Source of the DNA: an uncultured Helicobacter sp.
GTDB lineage: Bacteria > Campylobacterota > Campylobacteria > Campylobacterales > Helicobacteraceae
Assembly (NCBI RefSeq): GCF_937906905.1
Contig: NZ_CALERY010000030.1
Location: 1-57,832 of the forward strand
DNA length: 57,832 nucleotides
Reading direction: 5' to 3'
Each line of letters begins with the position of its first letter. The first letter of the stretch is position 1. The notes below the pieces were generated by a model. It worked only from the letters and a program-made list of their open reading frames with translations. It was not told where the DNA came from and made no database searches. This document shows, piece after piece, positions 42,861-52,540 of this stretch. Both the position numbers and the translations under genes were made by a program.

Positions 42861-43748
42861 TTATTCTCCCCTGGCAACTTCATCGAGCCATTTATACAGC
42901 ACAATCGCACTACGCTTTAGCGCATAGGCTCTAGTGCTTTGGCGCTCCTGGAAGCTTTTTTGCGCGATCACGCGACCTTGGCAGTCTTTTAGCACTGCAT
43001 GCAGGGCGATGTGATTGCTATTTGCCTGCATGTGAAGCTCAAGGGCAGGGAGATTTGGCTGGGTAGAAATCTGGGCAAACTTCGCTATCTCTGCGAGAAA
43101 TAGCTCTTTTTCTAGCACATTATCAAGCTGCACCAAAAGCTTTGGCGCAGGGGTATTGGCAGTGTAGATAGACTCTAGGCGGGTAAATTCCCTAGGCGGA
43201 GCAGAATCTAAACTCTGGAGAATCTGCACGATTTCACGCCCCTGCCTTAGACTAGATTCTAGCAAGGCAAACTCCCTAATCCCCACACATGTGCCATCGA
43301 TATGCTTACTAGCACCTAAAATATCCTGCAAGCGCTTTTGCACTGCGGCAATGATATCTGCGCGCGAAATTCCCACTTGCACATAGTAGGTGCCTTTGGC
43401 GTAGGATTTGTTGGTGATTTGGAGATTTTGGAGGGGGAGATTGGCGCTGCTTATATGAATATCTTGGGAGAGACTGGAGGAGAAGCGATCGTTGTGGAGG
43501 GTGTTTTGGAGCTGGGTTTGAGCACTGATTTTAGCCTGCACACTTTGGGCAAGATCATTGATGGCTTCTTGCTTCGCATTTGCTAGACTCTCTCCAGCAC
43601 CTACCCCATAGAGCTTAGCGCTATTTGGCTCCTTGGTAAGAAACCAGCCTGGTGGATTGGACACACACGCACCAAGCCCCCCCATAAGTAACGCCATACA
43701 TACCACCAAGCCCACTCCTTTTGCCATGCTTCTTGCCAATCTTTCCAT
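42861..43748 (-). CDS. LPP20-family lipoprotein
   Basis: 295 residues. Lipobox GLGAC with C28, then the LPP20 pattern LYGVGAGESLANAKQEAINDLAQSV, repeated weakly later. H. pylori LPP20 is a surface-linked lipoprotein of unknown function. ATG 43748 is chosen over an upstream TTG because AAAGGAG fits it. Start is 12 bases after tolC stop; its stop is 2 bases before capA. Confidence 0.7.
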   Translation of the reverse strand: MERLARSMAKGVGLVVCMALLMGGLGACVSNPPGWFLTKEPNSAKLYGVGAGESLANAKQEAINDLAQSVQAKISAQTQLQNTLHNDRFSSSLSQDIHISSANLPLQNLQITNKSYAKGTYYVQVGISRADIIAAVQKRLQDILGASKHIDGTCVGIREFALLESSLRQGREIVQILQSLDSAPPREFTRLESIYTANTPAPKLLVQLDNVLEKELFLAEIAKFAQISTQPNLPALELHMQANSNHIALHAVLKDCQGRVIAQKSFQERQSTRAYALKRSAIVLYKWLDEVARGE

Positions 43749-43760
43749 ATTCAAACTCCT

Positions 43761-45449
43761 TTAATTTGTGCTATCTGCTTCGCGTATGCCTTGCGCACTA
43801 TATGAAAGCCTACCGCCTAATGCTTTATAGAGCATGATAATCGATGAGATTCTAGCGAGCTTTGCTTCATCTAGATTGGAGCGCGCACTTAGGAAGCTAT
43901 TATAGCTTGTTAGGTAGCTCTCCTCATCAAGCAGTCCCAAGGCGTAGCGCTCTTTAGCTGCTGTCCATGCCTCTTGTGAAGTCGCAAATGCCACCACCCT
44001 ACCCTGTAGAGAATCGCTTGTAGTATTAACCTCTTTTATCGCATTTTCTATCTCGCCTACCGCCACGCGTAGCGTATTTTCAAGCGCATATGTGGCTTGT
44101 TTTAGAGCTTCTTTTTGGATCTTGTAGTCTTTAGTTATGGCGGCGCGATTTAGCACAGGAGCTAGGAGCGAGCCTGTGATATTCCAAACCAAATCCCCCA
44201 CTCCACGCGTAGAAAAAAGAATCTGCCCAAGACTGCCACCGAGATTTAGTGTAGGAAAAAGTGCTGCTTTTTTGGAGTTTTTGAGCATGAGCTGGGCGTT
44301 TAGCTGGGCAATACTTGCGCGCACATCATCGCGAGAGAGGATTATTGCTTGCGGGAGGGTGCTAATATCTGGGAGAGCTGGGCTAGGGAGCATGGCGGGC
44401 ATTGTAGCAGGAGGTGTGCTAGACTTTGCGCTAGATTCTAGCTTGGCTTCTGCTCTATTGTGCGCGCGAGAATCTATGCTAGATTCTGCTAGCTCCACCC
44501 CAGAGTTTGCACTAGATTTTCCGCCAGAATCTAATAGCGGGAGAATCTCTTCTGTATTGCTCGTGTTTAGCAGGATTAGCAGGGCGTTTTTCATCTGCTC
44601 TTGCTGGAGACTTAGGGCGTTTAAGCTGCTTGTGGCGCTTGCTAGTGTGTTTTTGTAGCCCTCGATTATGGCGATATCTACTAGCCCTAGCTCATAGCGC
44701 TCCTGCGAGATTGCAAGCATTTGCTGTGCGTTGGTGATGATTTGGCGCTGCAAGCCTGTCGCACCAGCAAGCCGCCTATAAGCGAAATAATTACTTGCCA
44801 CCTCGCTAATAAGGCTGACTTGCGCGACAGAGAGATTGGAGAGAGTGGCGAGATATTCATAGCGCTTGGATTTGCGCAGCATATTGAGCTTACCAAAGAG
44901 ATCTAGCTCCCACGATAGTGAGAGATTGGCATTTAGGGTGTTTTGATTGATATTGATTTGATAGCGATTGTAGTTGCCCGAGCTATAGTTGTAGCCCATG
45001 CCAAGTGAAAGCTTAGGGAGCATATTCGCGCTCGCTAGCCCTAGACTCTCGCGCGCCTGGGCGATTTGAGAAGTAAGGGTGAGGAGATTGGCATTGCGCT
45101 TTAGGGCGAGATCTAGGAGTGTGGCGAGATTGCTATCATCTAGCAGGCTTAGAAGCGCTTGAGAGAAGCTCTGCTCCTCTTGTGGGGTGTTAGATTCTGC
45201 ATCATGCCCAAGCATAGAGCCCTTTGCACCGGATTTTGCACTAGAATCTAGCGCATTTGAAAACGCACTTGGCAGCGGAATAAGCTTGGAGATTTCCTCA
45301 TCGCTGTATGGCTTGGAGCAGCCAGCAACCACCATAATCAAAAACCCAAAACTAAAACCACTAAAAGCCAGCACCCCAAGATCTCGCCAAAGCTTCTGCT
45401 CAAAGCTCCACAAACGCCTTAAGCAAAACCCTCGTGCGACTCTTTGCAT
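43761..45449 (-). CDS. TolC-family outer-membrane efflux lipoprotein
   Basis: 562 residues of the NodT-like group. Lipobox VVAGC at C44, then two repeats of the coiled-coil barrel fold with YNYSSGNYNRYQ and the late YALGLLDEESYLTSYN-like segment. It forms the outer-membrane channel of tripartite pumps; no inner-membrane pump or adaptor is nearby. Two Ser/Ala-rich inserts (about 65-90 and 300-345) are rich in GATTCT motifs. Starts 23 bases after luxS stop, without a strong ribosome site. Confidence 0.8.
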   Translation of the reverse strand: MQRVARGFCLRRLWSFEQKLWRDLGVLAFSGFSFGFLIMVVAGCSKPYSDEEISKLIPLPSAFSNALDSSAKSGAKGSMLGHDAESNTPQEEQSFSQALLSLLDDSNLATLLDLALKRNANLLTLTSQIAQARESLGLASANMLPKLSLGMGYNYSSGNYNRYQININQNTLNANLSLSWELDLFGKLNMLRKSKRYEYLATLSNLSVAQVSLISEVASNYFAYRRLAGATGLQRQIITNAQQMLAISQERYELGLVDIAIIEGYKNTLASATSSLNALSLQQEQMKNALLILLNTSNTEEILPLLDSGGKSSANSGVELAESSIDSRAHNRAEAKLESSAKSSTPPATMPAMLPSPALPDISTLPQAIILSRDDVRASIAQLNAQLMLKNSKKAALFPTLNLGGSLGQILFSTRGVGDLVWNITGSLLAPVLNRAAITKDYKIQKEALKQATYALENTLRVAVGEIENAIKEVNTTSDSLQGRVVAFATSQEAWTAAKERYALGLLDEESYLTSYNSFLSARSNLDEAKLARISSIIMLYKALGGRLSYSAQGIREADSTN

Positions 45450-45472
45450 AGTGCGAAATGATAGGCTAGATT

Positions 45473-45961
45473 CTAGGCAAATTCTTTCAATAAGAGCTTT
45501 TGTGTATCCATGATTCCTATGCCTTTATCAAGCACTTTTATCGCAATTTCTTGCGCTTCTTTAAGCGAGTGCATGGCATAGGTGCCACATTGGTATTTGT
45601 TCGCTTCAGGGATTGTATCCACGCGTAGGATATCACGCATGCTACTCTCCCAAGCCTCTCTTACATCATCTTCTCTCGGCGAGCCAATTAGACTCATGTA
45701 GAATCCCGTCCTGCACCCCATGGGCGAAATGTCGATAATCTCGGCGTTCTTACCATTTAAATGCTCGCGCATAAACCCAGCAAAGAGATGCTCAAGCGTG
45801 TGGATTCCCTTCTCGCTTAGGATATCTTCGTTTGGCACGCAAAAGCGCAAATCATATACGCTAATCACATCGCCTTTGGGAGTTTGCATGGTTTTGGCAA
45901 GTCGCACAGCCGGGGCTGGCATAATCGTATGATCGACCTTGAAGCTATCAAGTAGTGGCAT
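45473..45961 (-). CDS. luxS: S-ribosylhomocysteine lyase (AI-2 synthase)
   Basis: 162 residues, standard length. Zn ligands H54 and H58 in HTLEHLFAGF and C125, with catalytic C83 in PMGCRTGFY. It splits S-ribosylhomocysteine to homocysteine and the AI-2 precursor. AAAGGA precedes the ATG and a good promoter lies upstream. It heads a same-strand run of three envelope lipoprotein genes. Confidence 0.97.
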   Translation of the reverse strand: MPLLDSFKVDHTIMPAPAVRLAKTMQTPKGDVISVYDLRFCVPNEDILSEKGIHTLEHLFAGFMREHLNGKNAEIIDISPMGCRTGFYMSLIGSPREDDVREAWESSMRDILRVDTIPEANKYQCGTYAMHSLKEAQEIAIKVLDKGIGIMDTQKLLLKEFA

Positions 45962-45994
45962 GGTAAGTCCTTTAGTGAGTTATTGAGATTTGGT

Positions 45995-46023
45995 ATTATA
46001 GCAGTTTAGGGATTTTGCTACAA
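45995..46023 (-). promoter_or_regulatory. Sigma-70 promoter of luxS
   Basis: TTGTAG, 17 bases, then TGC-extended TATAAT on the minus strand, 34 bases before the luxS ATG. Confidence 0.65.
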
Positions 46024-46082
46024 TATCCAAATCAAGCGCTTATAAGTCCCATAAACCCAAACGCAACAGCTAAAGGTGCGCC

Positions 46083-48182
46083 ATGCGACTTCTTACTATC
46101 CCTATGCTTGGCGCTCTTGTCGCCTGCGCTATAGCAAAATCCCCAGAATCTAAGCCACTAGATTCTCCCCTAGAATCCACCCTCACACCAAAACCTACTC
46201 ACACACTAGAATCCAGCACAAAATCCGCGCCAGAATCTAGTGCCAAAGATTCTGCACTCGTGCCTATCTCTCTTTCCCCAATTTATGCCATTGGCACGCA
46301 TGAAATAGCCTCAAGCACGCAATCCCTGCAAGCAAAAGACGCGCTACTATATTCTGGCGACATCGCCAAATCCCTGCAGTATTTCCCAGGATTTTCCACC
46401 ATGCGCAAAGGTGGTTTGGGCGCAGAAGTGCTTTTCCGCTCGCAAGGTGCTTCGCGCGTGCCAATCCTGCTTGATGGCAGTAGTATGCAGGGCGCTTGTG
46501 GGGGCAGAATGGACACGAGCGCTACTTATATTTTCCCAGAAAATTATCATCGTATCGTGCTTATCAAAGGTCCGCAAGATGTGCGATTTGGCTCGCTCAT
46601 CTCTGGTGGGATCGCATTTAAGCGCGATATTAGGCGCTTTAGCGCAAATACCTTGCATGCAGATACAAGCATGCTTGCAGGGAGTTTTAATAGGCTAGAT
46701 CTCTATGCCAGCGCATTGGCGGGCGGGCGCTATGGATCACTGCAAGCCATAGCCAGCCACTATGAGCAAGGCGACTACCGCACAGGAGATGAGAGCTTCA
46801 CCGGTGCTGGGCGCGCTACGCATTCCGCATTTCAAAAAGAATCCGCCAGTCTTATTGCGACATTTACTCCTACCAAATACACTGGAATCGAGCTAGATAT
46901 GGATATAGGCAGGGGATTCTCCTCTTACCAAGATCGCGCCATGGACGCGCGGACATTTGACAGACTCTCACTTACCCTAAAAGCCCAGCATGAGTTTCAA
47001 AGCTCCATTTTCAAGCTCCTTGATATAAGCGCTTCCTTGCACCAAGTCGATCACATCATGGATAACTTTTCCCATAGACAGCCAAGCACGACATACAAGC
47101 TAAACAACCCTAAGCGCACAAATCTCGCCACGCGCGCTGAGCTTACCCTCTACCCAAACGAGAATCTAACCCTCTATATCGGCGCAAACTACGCGCATGA
47201 TGACCATAGGCTACGCACCTCTGGAGATCAAGCTTCAGCCAATTTGGCTAATGCCATTTTGCAGCAGCCTTATACGCCTAACTTCGCATTCAACTACGCA
47301 GGAGTGTTTGTGCAGGGCGCGTATATACTGCCAGATTCTGGGCATAATGTGTTTTTTGGCGTGCGCTATGACTATGCGCACACCCAGCAGCACGCCAAAG
47401 CACAATCCGCGATCCCAGAATCTAAAAGCGATCATCTAGGCAGTGGATTTGTGCGCTATGGGCGCGATGGGGATCTTTCGTGGTTTGTGGGGCTTGGCGT
47501 GGCGCAGAGGAGTGCGGATTTCTGGGAGCGGAGCAAGGCAGGAGGCATGAACCTCTCTCCAGAGACAAATCTCCAGCTCGATAGCGCAATCATGTATGAT
47601 AGTGAAAATCTCCACCTGCAAGCCTCTGCCTATGGCGCGCATATTTGGGAGTATATCCTGCTGCACTATGGCGCCACAACTACAAGCGCACTCAATACAA
47701 ATGCACTTCTCATGGGCGCAGAGCTTGAAGCGCGCTATCGTGCTTTCTCTATGCTTTATATCTCTGCTTCTCTTGCCTACACACATGGGCAAAACCTTAC
47801 CACCCGTGGCGATTTACATGCTAATGCTCCACTCCCCCAAGTCGCCCCACTCCAAGCTAGTGCTTCAATATGGCTAGAGCAGCGAGGATTCCTTTTGCGA
47901 TTTGATCTTTTCGCCCATGCTGCTCAAACCCGCTATGCCCCAAACTTTGGTAATGTTATCGGCAAGGATTTTGGCGCAAGCGCTGGGTTTGCCACGCTAA
48001 ATCTCTATGGTGGATATAAGGTCAAAAATCTAAGTCTGCTTGCGGGAATAGACAACATCACAAATACACTTTATAGCTATCATCTCTCTAAAGCTGGGGT
48101 AAATATCGGGGATCTCGCGCCTGTAAGCAGGATTTATGAGCCAGGTCGAAGCTATTTTGCCAAAATCGCGCTAGCGTTTTAA
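46083..48182 (+). CDS. TonB-dependent receptor, copper-receptor type
   Basis: 699 residues. Signal peptide, then a Ser/Pro/Glu region (about 20-60) with six AGAATC/GATTCT copies in the DNA, then plug domain with LLDGSSMQGACGGRMD and ENYHRIVLIKGPQDVRFG, and a 22-strand barrel ending in AKIALAF. VDHIMDNFS and the plug wording resemble the TonB-dependent copper receptor (OprC) family. ExbB and ExbD in the window could power it. AAGGTGCG precedes the ATG; divergent from luxS. Confidence 0.72.
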   Translation: MRLLTIPMLGALVACAIAKSPESKPLDSPLESTLTPKPTHTLESSTKSAPESSAKDSALVPISLSPIYAIGTHEIASSTQSLQAKDALLYSGDIAKSLQYFPGFSTMRKGGLGAEVLFRSQGASRVPILLDGSSMQGACGGRMDTSATYIFPENYHRIVLIKGPQDVRFGSLISGGIAFKRDIRRFSANTLHADTSMLAGSFNRLDLYASALAGGRYGSLQAIASHYEQGDYRTGDESFTGAGRATHSAFQKESASLIATFTPTKYTGIELDMDIGRGFSSYQDRAMDARTFDRLSLTLKAQHEFQSSIFKLLDISASLHQVDHIMDNFSHRQPSTTYKLNNPKRTNLATRAELTLYPNENLTLYIGANYAHDDHRLRTSGDQASANLANAILQQPYTPNFAFNYAGVFVQGAYILPDSGHNVFFGVRYDYAHTQQHAKAQSAIPESKSDHLGSGFVRYGRDGDLSWFVGLGVAQRSADFWERSKAGGMNLSPETNLQLDSAIMYDSENLHLQASAYGAHIWEYILLHYGATTTSALNTNALLMGAELEARYRAFSMLYISASLAYTHGQNLTTRGDLHANAPLPQVAPLQASASIWLEQRGFLLRFDLFAHAAQTRYAPNFGNVIGKDFGASAGFATLNLYGGYKVKNLSLLAGIDNITNTLYSYHLSKAGVNIGDLAPVSRIYEPGRSYFAKIALAF

Positions 48183-48328
48183 GCACACACAAAGAGTAAA
48201 TAAGACATACCAAAAGATTCTAGGTATCAATTCTGCGGGGCAAACTCAAGATATTTCCAAGAAGTAAAAGAATGGGATTAAAGATGATTTGGTGAGCCAC
48301 CAAACCAACTAAAATCACAACCAAACAC

Positions 48329-48381
48329 AAAAAGGGAAGCCCCCCTATAGCGCAAGAGCCTAGGGCTCAGGGCTATAAGGG
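48329..48381 (-). terminator. flaA terminator hairpin
   Basis: On the minus strand CCCTTATAGC pairs with GCTATAGGGG (one wobble), enclosing a second stem GAGCC/GGCTC; TTCCCTTTTT follows. It begins 5 bases after the flaA stop. The plus strand has the TonB receptor converging, so it may work both ways. Confidence 0.75.
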
Positions 48382-48385
48382 ATAG

Positions 48386-49933
48386 CTAGGAAAGTAATCG
48401 TAGGATATTTTGCTGTGCAGCGTTTGCTTGGCTCATCGCGTAGCTTCCGCTTTGTGCGAGAATGCTAAATTTGTTAAATTCAGCAGATTCGCTTGCGAAA
48501 TCCACTTCGCGGATTTGGCTTTCAGCGGCTTTAACATTCACTTGAGTGATTGTGATGTTATTAACTGTGGCTTGCATTTGCCCTTGCACAGAACCTAGGT
48601 CAGCGCGGATTTTATCCAGCGTTTTACTAGCAGACTCTGCAATATCCATAACAATCATCGCACCTCGAAGTGTCGTAACACCAGCACCTAGAATCCTGTT
48701 ATTCAAGGCTTCAGCGTTGTTTTCGTTCGCACCAGCAGCAGAGCGCACGGCTTCATTAAACACACCTAAAACATCGCGCAAGTTTGCAACCCACTCGGCG
48801 ACTTCTTGGTTGTTATTTGGGTCGTAGCCTGTCGAGCTGATGTTTGTCCCAGAGACGATGATATCACGAGAATCAAGACGAGAGAGTGCCAAACGCCCAT
48901 AATTCACAGATCCACCAGTTGGCACACCATCTTTGGTTGTCCCCTGAGTTTCTTGGTCGTTGATTTTCTCAATCGCCACATTTTGCACACCTGTGTTATC
49001 AGATGTGAAAGCAATCCCGCGTCCATCGATACTGCGTAGGTTTAGCTTACCTTCATTATCTGTATAGGCTTCTACACCCGTCTCAGCAGTCGCACCATTG
49101 ATAGCTTGCACCAATCGTCCATCAGAGTCAGCTTGCTTGATACCGATGATATCCCCGAGAGTGAAACCATTGATAACAACTTGCTTCATATCCCCCGCTT
49201 TAATCTCTTCATTTGAAGTAGAATGCACGATCGCATTAGCGCGGATTCCGGTTTTGTCAGAGCTTTTGTTGATGATTTCAGCAAGATTTCCTAGCCCTGT
49301 GCCTGAAGAGTGAGAGATCTTAACAGACTCTAGCTGGACATCATTGACACCATCGACTGCTTTAAACTTCAAGGCAACATCGCCAGAAGAAGTGATCATC
49401 GCTCCTGTTTCTAGGCGCACTTGACCGATTTTATCCGAAGTGGTAGAGCCAATGCTTGCTTTGATAGATTGGTTAGAATACGCACCCACTTGGAACTCTT
49501 TGTTCGTCCATTGACCAGAGAGCAAAGCCTGTCCGTTGTAAGAAGTGGTATTACCAATGTAGTCAAGACCCTGGATCAAACGGATAATGTCGTTTTGGAT
49601 CGCTTTTCTTGAAGTGCTTGTTTGCCCATCTTGCGCAGCTTGAGTAGCTTTGACTTTGACTGTGTCAAGAATTTTTAACATTTCATCCATCGCCTTATCC
49701 GCAACTTGGATAATCCCAATCCCGTCATTGGTGTTGGCAATCGCTTGTCCTAATGCACTTGCTTGAGAGCGCAAAGAGTCCGCGATAATCATACCAGAAG
49801 CGTCATCTGCCGCTTTGTTGATACGAAGACCTGAACTCAATTTTTCAAGCGAGTTTTTGAGACCTAGCTGCGTGCCGACACTCTGCGCGTGAGCGTTAAG
49901 AGCGTTGATGTTGGTGTTAATTTGAAATGCCAT
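48386..49933 (-). CDS. flaA: Major flagellin FlaA
   Basis: 515 residues. The N-terminal D0/D1 region MAFQINTNINALNAHAQS and the C-terminal YAMSQANAAQQNILRLLS are FlaA rather than FlaB in wording, which would begin MSFRINTNIAAL. The variable middle (about 190-400) is much changed. No signal peptide; exported by the flagellar type III system and polymerised under glycosylation in relatives. AAAAAGGAG precedes the ATG. A sigma-28-like promoter and a GGA hairpin lie in the 50-base leader. Confidence 0.95.
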   Translation of the reverse strand: MAFQINTNINALNAHAQSVGTQLGLKNSLEKLSSGLRINKAADDASGMIIADSLRSQASALGQAIANTNDGIGIIQVADKAMDEMLKILDTVKVKATQAAQDGQTSTSRKAIQNDIIRLIQGLDYIGNTTSYNGQALLSGQWTNKEFQVGAYSNQSIKASIGSTTSDKIGQVRLETGAMITSSGDVALKFKAVDGVNDVQLESVKISHSSGTGLGNLAEIINKSSDKTGIRANAIVHSTSNEEIKAGDMKQVVINGFTLGDIIGIKQADSDGRLVQAINGATAETGVEAYTDNEGKLNLRSIDGRGIAFTSDNTGVQNVAIEKINDQETQGTTKDGVPTGGSVNYGRLALSRLDSRDIIVSGTNISSTGYDPNNNQEVAEWVANLRDVLGVFNEAVRSAAGANENNAEALNNRILGAGVTTLRGAMIVMDIAESASKTLDKIRADLGSVQGQMQATVNNITITQVNVKAAESQIREVDFASESAEFNKFSILAQSGSYAMSQANAAQQNILRLLS

Positions 49934-49939
49934 GTGAAA

Positions 49940-49982
49940 CTCCTTTTTGAAATTTATGTCTTCAAGGCTTCCTTGCCTTTGA
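49940..49982 (-). promoter_or_regulatory. flaA leader with two GGA sites, possible CsrA target
   Basis: The mRNA should start near 49983. Bases 49982-49962 fold as a 7-bp stem with a bulged A and the loop AAGGAA, showing GGA. A second GGA is in the ribosome site AAAAAGGAG (GGAG at 49943-49940), about 29 bases on. Paired loop-GGA and SD-GGA is the CsrA repression layout. Confidence 0.5.
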
Positions 49983-49990
49983 CAGAGATA

Positions 49991-50017
49991 TAATCGGTCA
50001 AAGGCACGAAAAGTTGT
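49991..50017 (-). promoter_or_regulatory. Sigma-28-like promoter of flaA
   Basis: Minus strand: ACAA (50017-50014), 15 bases, then ACCGATTA (49998-49991), close to the FliA form TAAA-N15-GCCGATAA, at the expected place before a flagellin gene. Confidence 0.65.
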
Positions 50018-50035
50018 AGCAATTTTTGCAAATTC

Positions 50036-50063
50036 TTGTGATTTGCCCGCGATTTGCTATAAT
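50036..50063 (+). promoter_or_regulatory. Promoter of the phospholipase-D lipoprotein gene
   Basis: TTGTGA, 16 bases, then TGC-extended TATAAT, 83 bases before the ATG at 50147. Confidence 0.55.
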
Positions 50064-50146
50064 TTGCGCTTCTTATTGACATGACACATAGGCGCAATCA
50101 GCAAGTGATTGTGTGCCTACATTCCACTATAAACGGATGAGAATCT

Positions 50147-51763
50147 ATGAATGATACGCATATCGCACTCATCATCTTTGGCGTGTTTTTTGTGCTTGCA
50201 GGCTGTGCGTCTGTCGTGCCCTCCACGCGCTACCTCAAATCCCCACCAGAATCTATCCCATTTACAAGCTTTAGTCCCTTGGATTCTCCAATCGCCCTCC
50301 CCTATGCCAAGGAGCTAGCGCAAGCGCAACATTCTAGTGGAGCCATGCTTATTTCAGATGGATCATTTGCTTTTCTCCATCGCGCAGCGCTGGCGAGAAG
50401 AGCGAAATTCTCCCTAGAGATACAGACTTATATTTATAAAAACGACATTGCTTCTCGTGTGCTAATGCACGAGATTTGGCTTGCGGCTAATCGCGGTGTG
50501 AAAGTCAAAATGCTTGTCGATGATAATGGGCTAGATTCCGATTACTCCGATATCATCGCGCTTAATAACCACCCAAATATCGAGGTCAAAATCTTTAACC
50601 CCTATCGCAATAGGATTAAGCTCTTTCGCCTGCCCGAGATGATTTTTCACTTCAATCGTATCAATCGCCGTATGCACAATAAGCTTTTTATCGCGGATTC
50701 TGTGGGGCTTATCATCGGCGGTCGTAATATCGCCGATAACTATTTCAACAACAAAGAAGATGTAAATTTCTCCGATACAGACGCGTTTTTCATCGGCGAT
50801 GTGGCAAGCCAGGCTAGAGAGAGCTTCCGGGCATACTGGGACTACCACCGCGCTATCCCTGTGGAGTTTCTCCCCTCCAAGCGCAAAATGAAAAAATTTA
50901 TGAAAGACTACAATGAAATCATCGCAGGGCTAGAGGCAGACTCTAACGAATGGGAGCGATATGAAAGTGCGATTGTAGAGTTTCTACGCCAATATGAGAA
51001 TAGAGAAAACACAATCTACTGGGGTGATGCGCGGCTGGTGGCAGATGATCCTACTAAAATCGATGCCAAAAACCCCACAAGCAAAGTCTATGAAGCACTT
51101 AAGCAGATTCTCCCCCATACGACCGACTCGATGTATATCTCCTCTGCCTATCTTGTCCCTGGCAAACGCGGGCTCGCCCAGATTCAAGAAAGTATAGAAA
51201 AAGGAATCAGCGTCTATATCCTCACAAACTCCCTCTCCAGCACGGACTCACTGCCTGTATATGCAGGCTGGGAGCGCTACCGCGATAAGCTTGCTAGAAT
51301 GGGCGCGCAGGTGTATGAATACCGCAAAGGTGCTGGCAAAATCAAAGTCAAAGGCAAGCTAACTTCAGGTGCTAGCTTGCATAGCAAAACGCTGGTATTT
51401 GATAAGAAAATCGCGTGGATTGGGAGCTTCAATCTCGATCCTAGATCAAGCATTATCAATACTGAAGTAGTCGCGATATTTGATAATGAAAATTTCGCCA
51501 AGGAAAGCACCAAGCTCATTCATATTGACATGCAAAGTGCATGGCACATTCAGCTCCAGGGCAACAAAACGCTCTGGTGCGCACAAAATAATCTAAATGA
51601 TGAAAATAAAGACGAAGACACAAATGCTGGTGAGTATAAAAAATCTGGCACAAAATGGATCGATGAAGTGGGGGGATACTGCACTTCTACCATGCCCGAT
51701 ACAACATTCTGGCTTAGAAGCTTGAACTTTTTTATGCGGATTTTCCCAGAGAGCCAGATTTAG
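50147..51763 (+). CDS. Phospholipase D-family lipoprotein (ClsC-like)
   Basis: 538 residues. Lipobox VLAGC with C20. Two HKD motifs: HNKLFIAD with H177 and HSKTLVFD with H412, followed by GSFNLDPRS, so both halves of the active site are present. The nearest known type is ClsC/YmdC-like cardiolipin synthase, but the lipoprotein form may act in the periplasm; substrate is unproven. GGATGAG precedes the ATG; ung follows after 4 bases. Confidence 0.8.
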   Translation: MNDTHIALIIFGVFFVLAGCASVVPSTRYLKSPPESIPFTSFSPLDSPIALPYAKELAQAQHSSGAMLISDGSFAFLHRAALARRAKFSLEIQTYIYKNDIASRVLMHEIWLAANRGVKVKMLVDDNGLDSDYSDIIALNNHPNIEVKIFNPYRNRIKLFRLPEMIFHFNRINRRMHNKLFIADSVGLIIGGRNIADNYFNNKEDVNFSDTDAFFIGDVASQARESFRAYWDYHRAIPVEFLPSKRKMKKFMKDYNEIIAGLEADSNEWERYESAIVEFLRQYENRENTIYWGDARLVADDPTKIDAKNPTSKVYEALKQILPHTTDSMYISSAYLVPGKRGLAQIQESIEKGISVYILTNSLSSTDSLPVYAGWERYRDKLARMGAQVYEYRKGAGKIKVKGKLTSGASLHSKTLVFDKKIAWIGSFNLDPRSSIINTEVVAIFDNENFAKESTKLIHIDMQSAWHIQLQGNKTLWCAQNNLNDENKDEDTNAGEYKKSGTKWIDEVGGYCTSTMPDTTFWLRSLNFFMRIFPESQI

Positions 51764-51767
51764 CCCC

Positions 51768-52490
51768 ATGATCCACCCCACCACGACAGCAAAATGCGTC
51801 CCCAAAACTCTAGACCCAGAGTGGGCGAGAATGCTTGAGGGGGAATTTAGTAAGCCCTACTTCACACAAATCATCGCACGCTATGTGCAGGCGGCTAAAA
51901 CTGCGACGATTTTCCCGCCAAGTGAGCTGACATTCCATGCGCTCAATCTCACTCCGCCAAGTGCGGTGAAAATCGTAATCCTAGGACAAGACCCCTACCA
52001 TGGCAGTGTATGCTACCAGGGTATGAAAATCCCCCAAGCCATGGGGCTAAGTTTCAGCGTGCCCCATGGGGTGCCTATCCCTCCAAGCCTGCGCAATATT
52101 TACAAAGAGCTAGAATCTAGCCTTGGCTTTAGCCCGCCACATCATGGCGATCTAACCGCTTGGGCGCAGCGTGGCGCACTCATGCTCAATGCAATTTTAA
52201 GCGTGGAGGAGAGCAAAGCTGCCTCGCACAGGAGCTTTGGCTGGGAGCAATTTACTGATGCGATTATCACTACACTCTCGCGGGAATTTAGCGGAATCAT
52301 TTTCATGCTCTGGGGCAACTACGCGCGCAAAAAATCCGCACTCATTGATTCTACTCGCCATGTCATCATCACAGCACCTCACCCAAGCCCACTGGCGCAA
52401 GGCTTCCTAGGGAGCGGAGTATTTCTCCAAGCCCAAAATGCACTGCGCGCTATGGGCAAAACGCCATTTGACTGGAATCTACCTAAATAA
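51768..52490 (+). CDS. ung: Uracil-DNA glycosylase
   Basis: 240 residues, family 1. Water-activating D75 in ILGQDPYHG with H78, the LMLNAILSVEE segment, and the late HPSPLAQGF leucine loop. It removes uracil from DNA. Begins 4 bases after the phospholipase gene without a strong ribosome site, so translation may be coupled. Confidence 0.95.
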   Translation: MIHPTTTAKCVPKTLDPEWARMLEGEFSKPYFTQIIARYVQAAKTATIFPPSELTFHALNLTPPSAVKIVILGQDPYHGSVCYQGMKIPQAMGLSFSVPHGVPIPPSLRNIYKELESSLGFSPPHHGDLTAWAQRGALMLNAILSVEESKAASHRSFGWEQFTDAIITTLSREFSGIIFMLWGNYARKKSALIDSTRHVIITAPHPSPLAQGFLGSGVFLQAQNALRAMGKTPFDWNLPK

Positions 52491-52507
52491 ATCGAAGTAG
52501 TATCAAT

Positions 52508-52540
52508 GCGTAAAAGTGGCACAAAGCCACATTGCTACGC
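52508..52540. terminator. Hairpin between convergent ung and cmoA
   Basis: GTGGC/GCCAC around ACAAA, with outer GCGTA/TACGC, in the 50 bases separating the two stops. Probably a shared terminator. Confidence 0.5.

Noticed and set aside
48183..48328. Small gene between the TonB receptor and flaA
   Set aside because: No frame of useful length or ribosome site; only the terminator and one GATTCT copy are supported.
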